From Diplodia intermedia (lineage: Eukaryota; Ascomycota; Dothideomycetes; Botryosphaeriales; Botryosphaeriaceae): a stretch of 64,000 nt of DNA. The stretch covers positions 1 through 64,000 of the forward strand of contig JAKEKT010000139.1 in assembly GCA_021495925.1 (NCBI GenBank). The letters run 5' to 3'. Both the position numbers and the translations under genes were made by a program. Below the pieces are notes generated by a model. It was not told the origin of the DNA. It worked only from the letters and a program-made list of their open reading frames with translations, and ran no database searches. Shown piece after piece: positions 35,664 through 48,183 of the stretch. Every line of letters starts with the position of its first letter. Positions within the stretch are counted from its first letter, which is position 1.

Positions 35664-37074
35664 ATGTGGGCATCGCGCTCCTCCCGTTTGGCGGCGGCTT
35701 TCCGGCCCGCCATGACCGCTCGAAGACCTCCAGCTCTGCCCGCCATTCGCCATCAGAGCCAGTACTATTACCGCCGCGGTCCCCAGTACACCAGATTCCA
35801 GAGAGTTTGTATTCGCAGGCCGTGGGACAACGCACCTTCTAACATGTGCAGGCCGGAAATTTCTTCACCAGATGGGCTGCCCGGCCGACTTTCTACTATG
35901 AGGTTGGCGGGCTTGGTGCGGCCGCTGGCGGCTTCTACGTCTACAACCTTGAGGTCTGAAGGTACCTCGAATTCGCTATAGAAACTCGGCTGACAGCTTC
36001 CAGGTGGTCCCTGTATGTGCAGCCAATGTCAAAGAAACGCTTATAAAGGCTATACATTGACAGGGTCTAGGTCTCCGGCAGGCGGCGGTTCAATGTCGTA
36101 TCACCAGAGCAAGAAAAGAGCATGTCCAAGGAGATGTACGCCCAGGTACTGCAGGAGTACCATGGTCGGATCCTTCCAGCTTGGGACCGCCGAGTGCGAA
36201 TGGTCCAACGGGTACTCGACCGCCTCATTCCCGCCTCAGGCCTTGACAACGAGCAATGGGAAGTTCATGTCATCGACAGTCCTGAGATGAATGCCTTCGT
36301 CATTCCCGGGTAAGTTAAACATGTGCTTTCATCTTCAACTTTCTAATAGCTGTCAAGTGGGAAAGTCTTCGTCTTCTCTGGCATTTTGCCCATCTGCAGG
36401 AATGAAGATGGCCTCGCCGCAGTTCTTGGGCATGAAATCGCCCATAATGTTGCCCATCACTCTGCAGAGCGCATGAGCCAGAGCGTATTTGTGCTTGCTG
36501 CAGCGCTAGCTGTCGACATCTTCCTTGGTGGTACTGGCGGCATTACCAGGATGCTCCTTGATCTCACCTTCCTGAAACCAGGCAGCAGGAGTCAAGAGGT
36601 AGGTGGGACGCAATCCTCTTGTGATCAGTCAGCTGACAGCGTTATGCATTAGTCGGAAGCCGATTTCATTGGGTTGAGTAAGTTTGGACTGATTGCGGAT
36701 TCAAGTGCCCAGGCTTACAAAACGACAGTGATGATGGCGCAGAGCTGCTTCAATCCCGAAGAAGCAGCCGCTTTATGGGCAAGGATGGAGGAGGCTGAAC
36801 AAGTTGCCGTCCCCCAATTCATCAGCACTCACCCTTCAAACCACAACCGTCAACAAAAGATCCTGGAGTGGTGAGAATCCTAGAAAAAAAAATCATATTG
36901 CGGCTGAGACTTATAATCATGCAGGCTGCCTGAAGCTCAAGACAAGCAAGCTCAGGGCGATTGTTCGACAGTACTCGATTACGGTGAGTCGTTGAAATTT
37001 GTCGCCGAGCTTCCCTTCTAATATGAGGTGTAGCGGATGCTTTTCGAAAGAAGTTCAGATCGAACGCGTGGTAG
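35664..37074 (+). CDS. OMA1: mitochondrial inner-membrane metalloprotease Oma1
   Basis: This M48-family stress-activated protease overlaps in function with the m-AAA protease. Nine exons (35664-35804, 35852-35953, 36004-36012, 36071-36309, 36358-36598, 36653-36677, 36729-36870, 36925-36983, 37034-37074) encode 332 residues. The first ~35 residues are Arg/Ala/Ser-rich without acids, a mitochondrial presequence. A short hydrophobic stretch (GGLGAAAGGFYVYNLE) precedes the conserved VSGRRRFNVVS. The zinc site HEIAH is at residues 189-193, after NEDGLAAVLG. A third ligand is in SEADFIGL, and the STHPS motif follows. The third exon is only 9 nt; it restores the Val-Val-Pro before VSGRRRF. All phases agree. 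Confidence 0.95.
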
Positions 37075-37349
37075 ACGTCCATGCTTTAATTTATGCAATA
37101 CGATTCCCCACTCATGCTCGGCTCCGCAACTACGCTCTTATTGGAGACTACACATTTCGTTGAGGAGAACATTAGGTTATATAAGTATTACGACTGCGCT
37201 CGCAGTGTTTTTGACCAGTGATGGAACATGCCTCACCCGAAGACGAGAAACTTCACAGTCATGATAAGTCGAGCTTCCCTCCAGAATCGGCCAAAATCGC
37301 TGAATAGGAAGAAAAAAGAAAGAAGGAAAAAAAAAAAACAGACGATCCG

Positions 37350-38704
37350 TCAACTCTGCACAACTACCGCCCCCACCGTCAACCCATCCTGCGGGTCATC
37401 CTGCACGAAGGGGGCCTGGCTCAACTTCAACCAGCACAGCTTATCGAAGCTCAGCCGCACCTGCTGGTAATCCCACGCGACCGCCACGCATTTCTGCGTC
37501 CCGATCTGCTTGTTGTAGATGGCGCACGCGTCCATGCACTCCTCGAACGTGTCCAGCCGCTGCTTGCTGGCCGACACGATGTCGCACGTCTCCGGGCAGA
37601 TGTTGATGCCGCACAGCTGCAGGAACGTCAGCGAGCCGTTGGTCGTCGTGTAGGACTGGCCCGTCCGAGAAGGACAGCCAATCGTGTCTAGATTCGAAGC
37701 GGTTGGCGAGGCAGAGCCACTGAGAGTGGCGGTGGAGGACGAGGACGATGCAATGGTGGGCGTGGACGCTGCGGCGGAACTGTGTGCGAAAAGCGGTCAG
37801 TTCACAAAACTTTCGATTTCGAACGAGAAATTCCCATCATCACCACCAACGGCTCAATTCCACCCCGAAAGAACGAAGGGAAGAAGAGAGGTAGATTGGG
37901 AAAATCAACTTACCTCTTCGCCGCCGCCGCCAGCCCTCCCCCGACACCTCCCCCTATCGCACCCCCCAACACCAACACCAGCAGCAGAACCACACACCAA
38001 AACGCACCCGGCCTCAACCCGCACACCCGCCCCTCCCTCTCCTTCTCCCGCCCCTCCCACTCCCGATACCACCCCGGCTCCAGCCCCGGTTGCCCCTGTC
38101 CCCGCTGCTGCTGTTGTTGTCGTTGAAGCAGAGACGGCGAAGACAAAGAACCGACGTCCTCCTGACCATGATGACCATGATGATGATGATAATGCTCCGG
38201 CGCCCGCGCGGCCAGCCAGTCCGCGCGCAACGTCGACGATGTCGTCGTCGTCGTCGTCCCCGTTCCGCCTTGCTGCGGGTCATGCAGACCCGCCGGTAGG
38301 GGCAGTGACAGCGGCGGCGAGCTGGTGCCTCCTCCTGGTGGGGGTGGCGTTGTTACGGCGCCGTGTTTGGTGTCGTCATCGCCGCCGCCGTCGCCGCCGC
38401 CGCCGCCGCCGTTGTCGTAGTCGTAGTCGTAGTCGCCTGTGGTGGTGGTGGTGGTGGTGGTGCCGGGGTTTGTCGGGTAGGGCCCTTCGTGCGGCGGCGG
38501 CGGCGGCGGCGGCGGTGGGTAACCGCTCGCAGCTTCTGTGCTGTCCGACGATGGGGCTAGCGTGCTGCGAGGGGTTGCGGGCGGTTGGGGGGTTGGGTGG
38601 GGGGTTGCGGGTAGGTGGTGGACGGATGGTAGTGCTGCTGCTGCTGCTGTCGGGAAGGACGAGGTGGGTGGTGGTGGTGGTGGTGGTGGTGGGGAGTATG
38701 GCAT
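37350..38704 (-). CDS. single-pass membrane protein with C-terminal PAN/apple-like Cys-rich domain
   Basis: Exons 37914-38704 and 37350-37779 give 406 residues. The N-terminal ~230 residues are low complexity: poly-Pro, Thr runs, DYDYDYD, Gly-rich and a Gln-rich stretch, with little fixed structure. One membrane helix follows (FWCVVLLLVLVLGGAIGGGVGGG, around residues 235-258). The second exon supplies a Ser/Thr-rich linker and a Cys-rich domain with about eight cysteines (GCPSRTGQ, LCGINICPETC, ECMDAC, QKCVAVAW, LCWLKL). This is the layout of PAN/apple-like domains in fungal surface proteins. There is no N-terminal signal peptide, so a signal-anchor topology with the Cys domain outside is likely. 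Function unknown. Confidence 0.78.
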
Positions 38705-39972
38705 TGGGTGTGGTCGGTTTCCCCTATGGTGTTTTTTTCTATTGGGCCGCGGGAAGAACGATTTATCTCGTGACGAGAGAGGGCTTGGGTGTCGTCCCGC
38801 GGGTGTGAGTGAAGGCAGGTGATGGCAGAAGACCAGACGAGGGGTTCCTATGGGTGGATTGGCAGCAGAGAAGGATAGGGCTGCTTTAGGAATATACGAG
38901 GTGGGCTCTGGGGTGTGGGAGGGATTGGTTAGTTAGCTAGTAGTAGTAGTAGTAGTAGTATCAGTCTTCCCTCAAGTTCAGCCGCATCTCCAGGGGGAGC
39001 GGAAAAGAGCGAGAGGGGAGGCTGAGGCGGCGAGAGAATGTGGAGATTGAAGGGCGCGGCGGCTTTCCCACCTGCAGCGGACGGCGAGTGGCGCTCGTTG
39101 GTCGTGGGTGTACTTACAGGTAACGGCCTCTCCCTCCTTGCTTTTTGTTTTTCCAGTCTTCGCACCACTCCGGCACGGACTCGAATATGCCCGTCTGACA
39201 GGCTTTGTTTGCGATCTGCAAAGAAGCAAGGCTAGCTGCGCTCTATTGGGGAAAGTGGGACCGTTGGGGATGCCGAAGGGTTTGCTCTCCTCGACGTTGT
39301 GTCACCGGAAGTCATGCAACGCGATAATTTCGCATACATGGGGGCCGAGATGCGCACTTTGTTCTTACCCTTCCCAGTATATGTAGTGTGGTCTTTTCGG
39401 CACGGGGGCAACGGATCCTTGAGCCTATCTACGGAGGCTTAGGTCATCGCAGAGGTGCTTGGTACCGTCAACGGCTGCGTCGACACCGCCATGAGCGAGG
39501 GATAGTTTCCTAGCTGGCAGTTCGACGCCTGAGAGCTCAGAGTTGGCTTTCCGCTTCTTGAATTCAACTGCTGTTCTTATGACTGGCAGCGTTTTGATGC
39601 GTGCATAACTCTGTTCAACTGCCAAAATGACATTCTACGTAGCAACACCTGAACGACACAACGAAAAATGGAGGTGATGATGTAAAGATTGATCGGTATA
39701 GCCACGCGCGATATTTACACGTCAGGCGCACTGACGGCCTTACTAAGTTGACTCGCTGGAAGAAAGACGAAACCGCCGACTGCAGCAAGAGTGAAACAAG
39801 CATCTGAAACTCCACAGATAAAGCAAGAACCGTCAAGACGCGCACCATGTGTGATCCGGAACGCCTGTTCTCCGCTACGCTGCTCCCGCTATGCAAATCT
39901 GACCATCCGCTGTGGAAGATCAGAAGCCCAAGCTCTTCCCAAAGACACAACGCTGTTGCATAATCAAACAAT
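38705..39972. other. intergenic region between two minus-strand genes
   Basis: These 1268 bp hold the promoter of the PAN-like gene and the 3' flank of SEC1. A TAG triplet repeat lies at about 38938-38960. No frame was convincing on either strand. Confidence 0.5.
38938..38960. repeat. (TAG)n microsatellite
   Basis: Seven to eight tandem TAG units lie upstream of the PAN-like gene. It is a short simple repeat. Confidence 0.85.
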
Positions 39973-42440
39973 TCAATACTTGTCCTTCTTCTTGGACGAA
40001 AAGAAGTGGTGCTTTTTCTTCTCCTTCTCGGGCTTCCCACCTGGCGCTGGGCTTCGAGCAGGCGAAGGCGCGCCATTCGACGACCTCGAGCCACCGGGAC
40101 CCACATGCATGTTCGCCATCTGTTGGGTTGGGGGCTGGGGCGGCGGGGCCATTTGACGCAGCTTGTGCAACTGCTCATGTGGCGGTGGTGCAGGCGGCTT
40201 CGGCTCAGGCTCCCTCTCGAAGAGATGAGCCGGTGCTTTCGGCGGCGGTTGCTCCATGGGAATGCCGAGACGGCGCTTGTCAACAGTCAAGTCACCAACT
40301 TGGCGCAGGAAGAGCCCCGGCGTTAGCATATGCGAGGTGGCGAGGAATATGTCGCGTGATGTCGCTTGGCTGAGCTCGTAGCAAGAGCGAGATTCGGAGT
40401 AAGTCGCACCACCGGCCATAAAGACAAGAATCCGCTGGCGCGGTTCCACAGAGGCCATGCGCGATTTGGCCCACGTGGGTTTAGCAGACCGGAGCGAGGA
40501 CGCGGCAGCGGCAGCTTCTTGCTGTGCAGCTTGGTCGGCGGCGGCATCCACATGAGGCTTGGTGTAGGGAAAGAGGTTCTGATCAAGGGTACCGCGAACA
40601 TGGTCCTCCAGTAGCCTCTTGACATTCGGCTCGAATCGGGATAGTGCGTACTCCTCTTCTGCGCCAGCAGGAGGCTGCTTGGCTGGGAAAAGCGGTGGTG
40701 GCGGTGGCTCCTTGTCTTTGAGCTGCTTCTCCGTACGAGCACCGAGAAGGTCAAGGTTTTTCAGCACTTGCGTATCCTGGGGAGGCAGCGATGCATGTGC
40801 TAGTAGGAGGTTGAGGTCTGAGGGGTGGAGCCCATTCTTGTACAAGAGATACAGGGCAACGAGACGAAGCCGATCGGGAGGGCTGACGCTTTCTTCGTCG
40901 AGAATCCGAACGAGCTGATCCGCCATGTTCTTTGGTTTGCGGTAGTCTTCGTCTAGGCCTGTCGCTAGGGACTGAAGGAGAATTAGGATGATTCAATGAG
41001 TGTAGGGTGCTCCTACTGACCTGCTCGACCGATGCCACGTCCGGTAATTTGCATCTCTGGAAGATGTTCATGCACTCCTGAGCCATGCTCAGATGCAACG
41101 AGTAGGCGCCTTTCATTTCCTGGAACTGTGGCAAACCAGCAAGCATGTCTTTGATGGTGTTCAGGTTGGTGGCGTCGTTGGCGTCGGTCTTTGTGAATTG
41201 CGGATTCTCCCTGATGAACCTTTGGAAGTCGCCCATCAACTTTTCGATTGTGTCTTTCATGTGCCTGTGGCGGTTTTCGACCCATATCTGGTCCTTTTCT
41301 CCTATCTCCATCTCCTTCTCCTCCTCGTCGGCCTCGCCTTCGTTGAGGATGGTCTTGTACGTGACTTTGTCGCCGTCTTTGATTGGTAGGAGGTCGTGGG
41401 CCATGGCCTGATACGTGAACTCGTGCAGTAGAGGTGAGTGTAGGTCCATTGACCGATCCACAATGTACAGGACGCCGCGGGGACGATTCGAGGGCGGAGG
41501 CCAGTTCTGATGGAACTTTTTGTACATGTCGATCTCGTCCTGGACAAAGCGTGCCAGGTGCGAACAGAGTACGCTTGCCTCGTGAAGAGGGTTCTTTGGC
41601 CTGTAGTAGCGGATGGTGGGATATTCACCAAGCGACACACACAAAGAAACAATCTACACGCTGAATTAGACGTCGGGGTCGCGGCATGCTCGTTTCTTCA
41701 GGATGCACACCTTCTGAGCCATTTCTTCCATGTGGCGCCTGACCAGGTTGTTGCAAGCCGGATGGAACAGGATGGGGAAGCTCCAGGGATCACGGAACGT
41801 GATGAGATGCGACTCGCGGGGGAAGTACTCGACGTTGAGAACCCTGAACAGGACAATCTGCTCGCGTGCGTTGTGCGACTTGTCTATGCGTTCTCGAAGC
41901 GGGCCGGGGAGCACTGGAATGCTGTCAGCCTAGGTCCGGGGGCACAGACGGGACTGCGCACGAGAGGTCCAGATCAAGAAGGTTTTCCGGTAGCGGCGGC
42001 GCTCGAAGTCGGCCATGATGCAGTCGACAATGTGCGGCTGGGGAGAGAGTATGTACACAACATCCATGTCCTTGTTCATGGGCCGGCGATCCGTGATCAA
42101 CTCGATGTCTGAAGCTCAGTCAGGCGGGGGATTCGGCGCAGGCGGCGGGGCGAGAGAGCGGTACTGGTTATGTTCTCGTTCAGGATGTCGTCCTCGTTGA
42201 CGACATTGTCTATGAGCTTGCGGCTCGCTTCGTCCACGACCATGACTTTCCACTGCGTGTTTCATGAGGGGTCAGCCAGAGGGCGGGCGCGAGGGGCGGA
42301 GGGACAGACTTCTCCCTTGGCTGTGTTGCGGATCGTGTCGAGGATGACTGCGGGCGCGGTTAGCAGGGCGCTGGTGGACGGGGTCGCGCGCGGGGCTGCT
42401 GCTCACTCTCGCGCTGCGTGTCGATAATGGAGACGCCCAT
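39973..42440 (-). CDS. SEC1: Sec1/Munc18 family exocytic protein Sec1
   Basis: This SM protein binds assembled exocytic SNARE complexes and drives fusion at the plasma membrane. Seven exons (42407-42440, 42310-42347, 42165-42252, 41962-42108, 41711-41913, 41021-41653, 39973-40971) encode 713 residues. It starts MGVSIIDTQRE. Domain 1 includes WKVMVVDEASRKLIDNVV, DDILNENIT and IELITDRRPMNKDMDVVYIL. FNVEYFPRES-type and LHEFTYQAMAHDLLPI segments follow. The later domain has RLRLVALYLLYKNG, RILVFMAGGATYSE and DIFLATSHMLTP, all typical of SM proteins. The C-terminal ~110 residues are Pro-rich and end in a Lys-rich tail, an extension seen in filamentous fungi. It is divergent from SUV3. Confidence 0.96.
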
Positions 42441-42846
42441 GGCGGGCAACGGTGGGCGCAGGCGGCGCTACGACGGGAGCTCGCTGGAGCTGTCGCTCGG
42501 AGGCGGAGCTCGTGCAGAGGGGGCGGAGGGAGGCTGCTCGGCCAGCGGACGCGGCTCTCTGGAGGTCAGGGACGGGGATTGAGCGGCGGTGCTCAGGCAC
42601 AGGGTAGGTGAGTGCGGTGGGCAGGCCAAGATCAAAGGCGGCGGGCCTGTGGTGCGGCTTTGGGCGCAATGCGGCGGCGGAGCTCCGGTTGCCGTGCCTG
42701 TCGCACCGCCCACCCGACTCGCCGATCGCCTGCGTTCTTGTCCAACCTTTTCGCGCCCTCTCGTCGCCGCTCGCTCTGCGCCCTGCTCTGCCTGCCCCGC
42801 CTCCGAGACCCGCCTTGTGCACTGCCATTGAGAGACTGTGCTTGCT
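42441..42846. promoter_or_regulatory. shared upstream region of SEC1 and SUV3
   Basis: This 406-bp region is the shortest shared upstream region in the window. It is GC-rich, without an evident TATA box. Confidence 0.45.
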
Positions 42847-45496
42847 ATGCAAGCCCGCTTTCGCCGTGCGGGAGTCTGCCTTTTCTGCGCCCTCACCACG
42901 AGGCGCATTCCCTTCGCCACACATGCAGTGAGCTTGCACACCTCGGCGCCGCTATGGCGCGCCCCTGCCAAGGTAAATTCCATCCTGTCTCGCCAGCGTC
43001 TGTCCGCTGCTGACGGTTATGTTCTCAGGGAAGGTCATCTAGACAACGCGTTGTGAGGCCATCGGCCGGCCCATCACCAAAATCTAAATCTCGCTTCCGT
43101 GCAGCAGCTCCACGGCTTGTGCTGGCACCACTCGAGGACCGCGAGAGAACCCCTGTCGGTGTGATCATCCAGCGCGCAATCGCTGCGCTCCCATCTGTCC
43201 GGGATGCTGTTGCCGTCTCTCCCGTTGTCGAAAACATGGGAGTGCGGCCGGACGAGATGGCGAGGCACTGGAGAACATTCGACTCAAAACTACGCGCGGG
43301 CTTATTGAGGGTTCGAACGAACTCCGAGAGCCAAGAGGAAGAAATGGCCAAGCTCACCATGGTCCTGAAAAAAGCCTTCGTTGAACGCGGCCCAGCTGGC
43401 TTGGAATTCCAGCTCCAGAACGCCTTCCTGGGCCATATCGCGTCATCGAAGTCATTCTCGAAAGATGACTACCAGAACCAGAAAGCCCTGGCCGACCTGC
43501 GCTACCCCGCCGAGTGGTATCCTGCTACCCGCAAGGTGCAACGCAAGATCATTCTGCACGTCGGGCCCACGAACTCGGGCAAGACATATCATGCGTTGAA
43601 GCGCTTGGAGGAGGCCGAATCCGGTGTCTATGCGGGGCCCCTACGCCTCTTGGCTCATGAGGTGTATACTCGCATGGTCGCCAAGGGAATCCCCTCTGCG
43701 CTTGTTACAGGTGAAGAAAGGCGGAACTCTGTTGTTGCTGCGGATGGGGTGTCGAAACGATCCGCGAAGCACTTCGCCTGCACAGTTGAGATGATTCCCC
43801 TCAAGCTGGAAATGGACGTTTGCGTCATCGATGAAATCCAGATGATCGGTGACCTCGACCGCGGCTGGGCCTGGACTCAAGCCGTGCTGGGAGTACAGGC
43901 GAAAGAGCTCCATCTCTGCGGTGAAGCGAGAACCGTGCCCTTGATCCGTGAACTAGCTGCTACTACGGGCGATGAAGTGCAAGTCAATAACTACGATCGC
44001 CTAACCCCCCTGGACATGGACAGCGAACACGTTGCCTTCGACTTCAGAAAACTTCGCAAAGGCGATTGCATTGTCGCTTTCTCTGTCATGGAAATCCATG
44101 CTTTGCGCAAGCAGATCCAAACCCAGACTGGCAAAAAGGTCGCAATCGTCTACGGTAGCCTGCCTCCGGAGACGCGCGCACAGCAAGCCAGGCTGTTCAA
44201 CGAGCCCGACAGCGGATATGATATTCTGGTGGCCAGTGATGCCATCGGCATGGGGCTTAATCTGTACGTACTTGTTCCTGTAACGAAAGGTTGCAAGCAG
44301 CAAGCAACAAGCTGACATGGTCTAGGAGCATCAAGCGCATCATCTTTGCCGCTGTAACCAAATTCAACGGCATTGAGGAAGTGGCCATTTCGGTACCGCA
44401 TCTGAAGCAGATCGCCGGAAGAGCAGGCCGTTATAAGTCGGCGCATGACGCAAACAAAGAGGCCGAGCAGACTTTGAAGAATTCGAATACGACCGATGTT
44501 GCGGCTACTACCCCGGACGGTGTCGCCCCAGAGGACAGTCCTGATCAAGCGCCACGTTTTGAGTTCGCGGAGCCGCTACCGGGGGGTGGTCTGGTCACCA
44601 CACTTGAACGACGTGACATGAAAACCGTGCGGAGGGCTCTGATATCAGAACCTGAACCAATCAAGACAGCGGGTCTATTCCCTCCAGATCCCATAATCGA
44701 GCGGTTTGCCAACTACTTTCCCCCGGGAACACCCTTCAGTTACATCCTGCTGCGCCTACATGATATCTGCAACGTTCACACTCGATTTCACATGTGCGTC
44801 TTGAAGGATCAGCTGAGCGTCGCCGACATTATTCAGCCGATTGAAGGCCTTTCCGTCCTGGACAAGATCACACTTTGTGCGGCCCCCGCCAATACAAAAT
44901 CGTCCGGAAACGTCGTCTACCACATGGCAAAGTGTGTGGCTGACCAGAAGAATGGTGATTTGTGGGATATCGAGGGGTTCGATTGGACTCTCTTGGATCG
45001 GCCTATAACCGCTGATCGCGAGCTCCTCCGGCAGTTGGAGACGCTTCACAAGTCGATTGTGCTTTATCTTTGGCTAAGCTACCGATTTTCTGGTGTCTTT
45101 GGCACAAGGGCCTTGGCATTCCACGCAAAGACTTTGGTTGAGAATGCGATCGAAGCGACGCTCAATGAGCTTTCAGATGCCAAATCCGCTTTGAAAAAGA
45201 TCAAAAAGAGGCTTGCGGGTGAACGTATTAGCAAGGCCGGGCAAGAACCGGGAAGCGCTGAAACCCCGAGCATGAAACAACAAATGTCACAGGGAAGTCG
45301 GCATGTACAGGCGGACATACTTGATGGCGCGGAAGACAATCAGGGGGTGGAGCCGGTCGAAGTCACTCATGAGGCAGTACTTCAACACGTTGCAGATGAG
45401 GACGGCACCTCTGCAGAATCCAAGAAGGAGGGTCGTCACGCGGAATTTGATGTGGATTCACGACCGTCGCTGAAGGAGGAGCAGGCGAATATCTGA
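42847..45496 (+). CDS. SUV3: mitochondrial ATP-dependent RNA helicase Suv3
   Basis: This superfamily 2 helicase works with the Dss1 RNase in the mitochondrial RNA degradosome. Exons 42847-42972, 43029-44263 and 44326-45496 encode 843 residues. The N-terminus is Arg/Ala/Ser-rich with few acids and fits a mitochondrial presequence. Motif I is GPTNSGKTYHAL, motif II is IDEIQM, motif III lies in LHLCGEAR, motif V is DAIGMGLNL, and motif VI is QIAGRAGRY. The SUV3 C-terminal domain follows, including YFPPGTPFSYILLRLHDIC and LWLSYRFSGVF, then a charged, low-conservation tail. The last intron splits the Leu codon before SIKRIIFAA and has a GCTGAC branch site. Confidence 0.97.
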
Positions 45497-45876
45497 AAGC
45501 GAAAAAGATGCACGGGGTACGAACACGAACACGGCCCGGGTCCGTAAGGTAGATGCTACGGCAAATCCAAAAGTTGTTGTAAGATATGGGAAGCTCCTTG
45601 ATGTTAGATAGGCATAGATGCTAGAATCAGAGCAAATGATGATCAGGGCTTGGCAGGGCTGAGGCTCCGGTGACGTCGGGCCGGGAGATTGCGGCGCTTC
45701 CGGAGATCCATGGTTGGCTTTGGGCCCAGGGTTTTGTTCGGCCGCGCAGCCGCCATCATCCGCCTCAACACACCTCATCACCACGCGCTTCCTCTGCAAT
45801 TCTCGCCCACCCGCTCTCCGCCCTTGACCCTTCGCCTGACCCCTGCGGTCGCATCGGCCGCAAACCCTCGTGCATC
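45497..45876. promoter_or_regulatory. region between SUV3 and KEI1
   Basis: This 380-bp region contains the SUV3 3' end and the KEI1 promoter, with a C-rich leader just before the KEI1 ATG. No distinct element was recognised. Confidence 0.4.
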
Positions 45877-46984
45877 ATGGCTGGCTCCTCGCTGCTGGAG
45901 ATGCCTCGTCCCTCTGTAAGCGCCCACGCGCCCACGCGCCCACGCGCCCGCCGCCAGACCACCGCCCAGGAGTGACTGACGCCTGCAGACTTTCCTCTAC
46001 GCCATGTCCCTGCGCACCGGCGTCGAGCTCATCGTTCTGACCATTCTGGTCAACAAAATCACCGGCTTCTACGGCATCCTGGCCCTCGCGACCGGCTACC
46101 ACGTTTCGCCGCTCCAACTTTCCATGTACATCTACTCCATCATCGCCCTCTTCCTCACCGTCTACCTGGCCCGGTACATCCGCAAGCAGGACCCGCTGCG
46201 CTGCCTCGCCCTCGCCTGGTTCTATGCCATCGACACCGTCGTCAACGCCGCCTACACGGCCGCCTTCGGCATCGCCTGGTTCCTGGTCCTGGCCCAGCAC
46301 CCGCACGAGCGCACGCCCGGCAGCGCCGACGGCCCCGGCGGCAAGATGATTGGCGACACGTCCGGCTTCACCGACCCCAAGTACAACGTCAGCCAGGTCG
46401 ACGTCGTGGCCAAGCCGGCGGCGGGCGGCGTGGTGGCGGCGGGCCAGGAGGCCGTCGCCGTCGGCTCGGGCGACGGCGGCTTCCCGGCCGCCGGCCTGGG
46501 CAGCGCCGTCTTCCAGAGCGGCAGCGTCATGAGCATCACCATCATCTCGGCCCTCTGGGCCGTGCGCCTCTACTTCGTCGTCGTCATGCTCGCCTACGCC
46601 CGCAACGTGCTGCGCCAGCACATCATGATGACGTCGGCCTCGCAGTACACGCTGCACACGGGCAACCCGTCGGACGAGCTCGCCGAGAACCCCTTCGCCG
46701 CGGACCGCGACGGGGGCCGCGGCTGGGCCGGCCGCCTGGGCCGCGCCATGGTCTCGGTCGGCCGCGAGTACTGGCTCGGCCGCGACGAGGACGGCGAGTG
46801 GATGCGCGGCATGGGCGGCAAGTTCCGCAGCAGCACCAGCAAGAACACCACCACCACCCCCCTGCAGGCCGTCCCCGGCGTCGGCGAGCGCGAGCGCAGG
46901 AGGAGGAGCGGCACCGGCCCGCCCGCCCCGCCGCCCCAGCTGCCCCGCCCCGTCAGCCTCGAATCCATCCGTGATGCTCATTGA
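45877..46984 (+). CDS. KEI1: inositol phosphorylceramide synthase regulatory subunit Kei1
   Basis: Kei1 is the Golgi partner of the Aur1 catalytic subunit in sphingolipid synthesis. Exons 45877-45915 and 45989-46984 encode 344 residues. The short first exon MAGSSLLEMPRPS is followed by TFLYAMSLRTGVELIVLTILVNKITGFYG-type sequence, which begins the conserved DUF1753 domain. Four membrane segments are visible: VELIVLTILVNKITGFYGIL, LSMYIYSIIALFLTVYLA, TVVNAAYTAAFGIAWFLVLA and SITIISALWAVRLYFVVVML. A lumenal Gly/Ala-rich loop separates the last two. The C-terminal cytosolic tail is Arg/Ser/Pro-rich and disordered. The intron carries an 8-bp tandem repeat. Confidence 0.92.
45921..45950 (+). repeat. 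8-bp tandem repeat in the KEI1 intron
   Basis: CGCCCACG is repeated three times and followed by a partial copy (CGCCCG) just inside the 73-nt intron. Copy number could vary between strains. Confidence 0.85.
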
Positions 46985-48183
46985 GGGGATTGATCCCTTT
47001 GTTTTGCCTCTCAATGCATCTAAATCACACACGCCGCCGAACCGCTCAAAGGTCTCGCTCCTGGGGACGATGATTCGGAAGAGGAGAAAGAGAAGAAGAA
47101 AAAGAGTGGGGAAATGGCCGTGTGTGCCCCGTTCACGTTTTCTGCATTTTGGAAGCATCAGCCTTGGCATTGGAAATGAAAAAAAAACAGACCGAAAGGC
47201 ATTATAATTGTAATGAGGAGAACGAGCATGGAAGAGAGAGAGACTCTTTTTGCTCTTTCCAATTTTTTTTTTATTTTTTTCTACAACTTTCAGGTTGGTC
47301 ACGGGTCTCTCTCGCTTTTCTCGTCATGATATCCAGTGTTCCCCGCTCGTTGGAGCTGTACCAATCGTACTGAATACCAATATTTTAAACTTCTTTTGAG
47401 CAACTGCTCATTCTTCTTCATCACGATCCGAATTTGCTTCCGTGACGTCAAGCCAACTCGTTCGATCTATGTAATCGCTAAAGAAAAAAAAAACGACAGG
47501 CCCCCCGAAATGCTCTCTGCTCTTCGGATATAGCCGAGTTCCCGCTGTCTTCCATAATTACAACCGGGTGTATTGGATAATTACAGCAGTCGCACTCTCC
47601 ACCACCACTGCCACTACTTCCTCTCCTTGTACGTATATACAATGTCTTGTATATGCGCGGCCACATTATCATCTAAGCTCTCCTTGCAATGTCGCAAGAG
47701 ACGCTCCAGTCGTCCCTTTGCCGCCTGCCAGCTGGCCTGCAGGGAGTACATGTACATATACCGTTACTTCCCTCGTTCTCCCTCACGCAGCACGGCACAC
47801 GGGAGTTTCTTTCCTTCCTCCACTCCCTTTCTGGTCCCTTCTCTCCATGTCCTTACAGCGCATGGCCTGTCTCCAAGGCCGTTTCGCTGTTGGTGTTTTT
47901 TTTTTACCTCCACTAGCAGGTTGGCGCTCTCCGGTATTATATCGTGGCTTCTACGTCTTAAGCGAATAGGAGATCGTGTTCGGCGGGGGGTGAGGATGTT
48001 GGTAGAAATGGTAGGTCGTACCCGCGTCGAAGGGGGAGGCGAGGATCATTGATGTTGAAGCCTGCGTAAGACCCCGCCGGGGTTTCTTTGTGTGACAGGA
48101 TTGAGAAGTACCGGGCCGCATCGCATCCCCAAAGATTTCTTTGGACAACCCCACAGTGAAGGGGCGGGAGGGAGAGACGGGAT
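46985..48183. other. convergent intergenic region
   Basis: These are 1.2 kb between the 3' ends of KEI1 and the Zn2Cys6 gene. They are richer in A/T, with long T and A tracts (near 47177, 47264-47280, 47484-47493 and 47898-47905). Short open frames look random. No gene was supported. Confidence 0.5.

Noticed and set aside
45875..47302. 475-codon minus-strand open frame over KEI1
   Set aside because: It is antisense to the Kei1 gene. Its Gly/Ala/Arg/Asp-rich translation has no family features.
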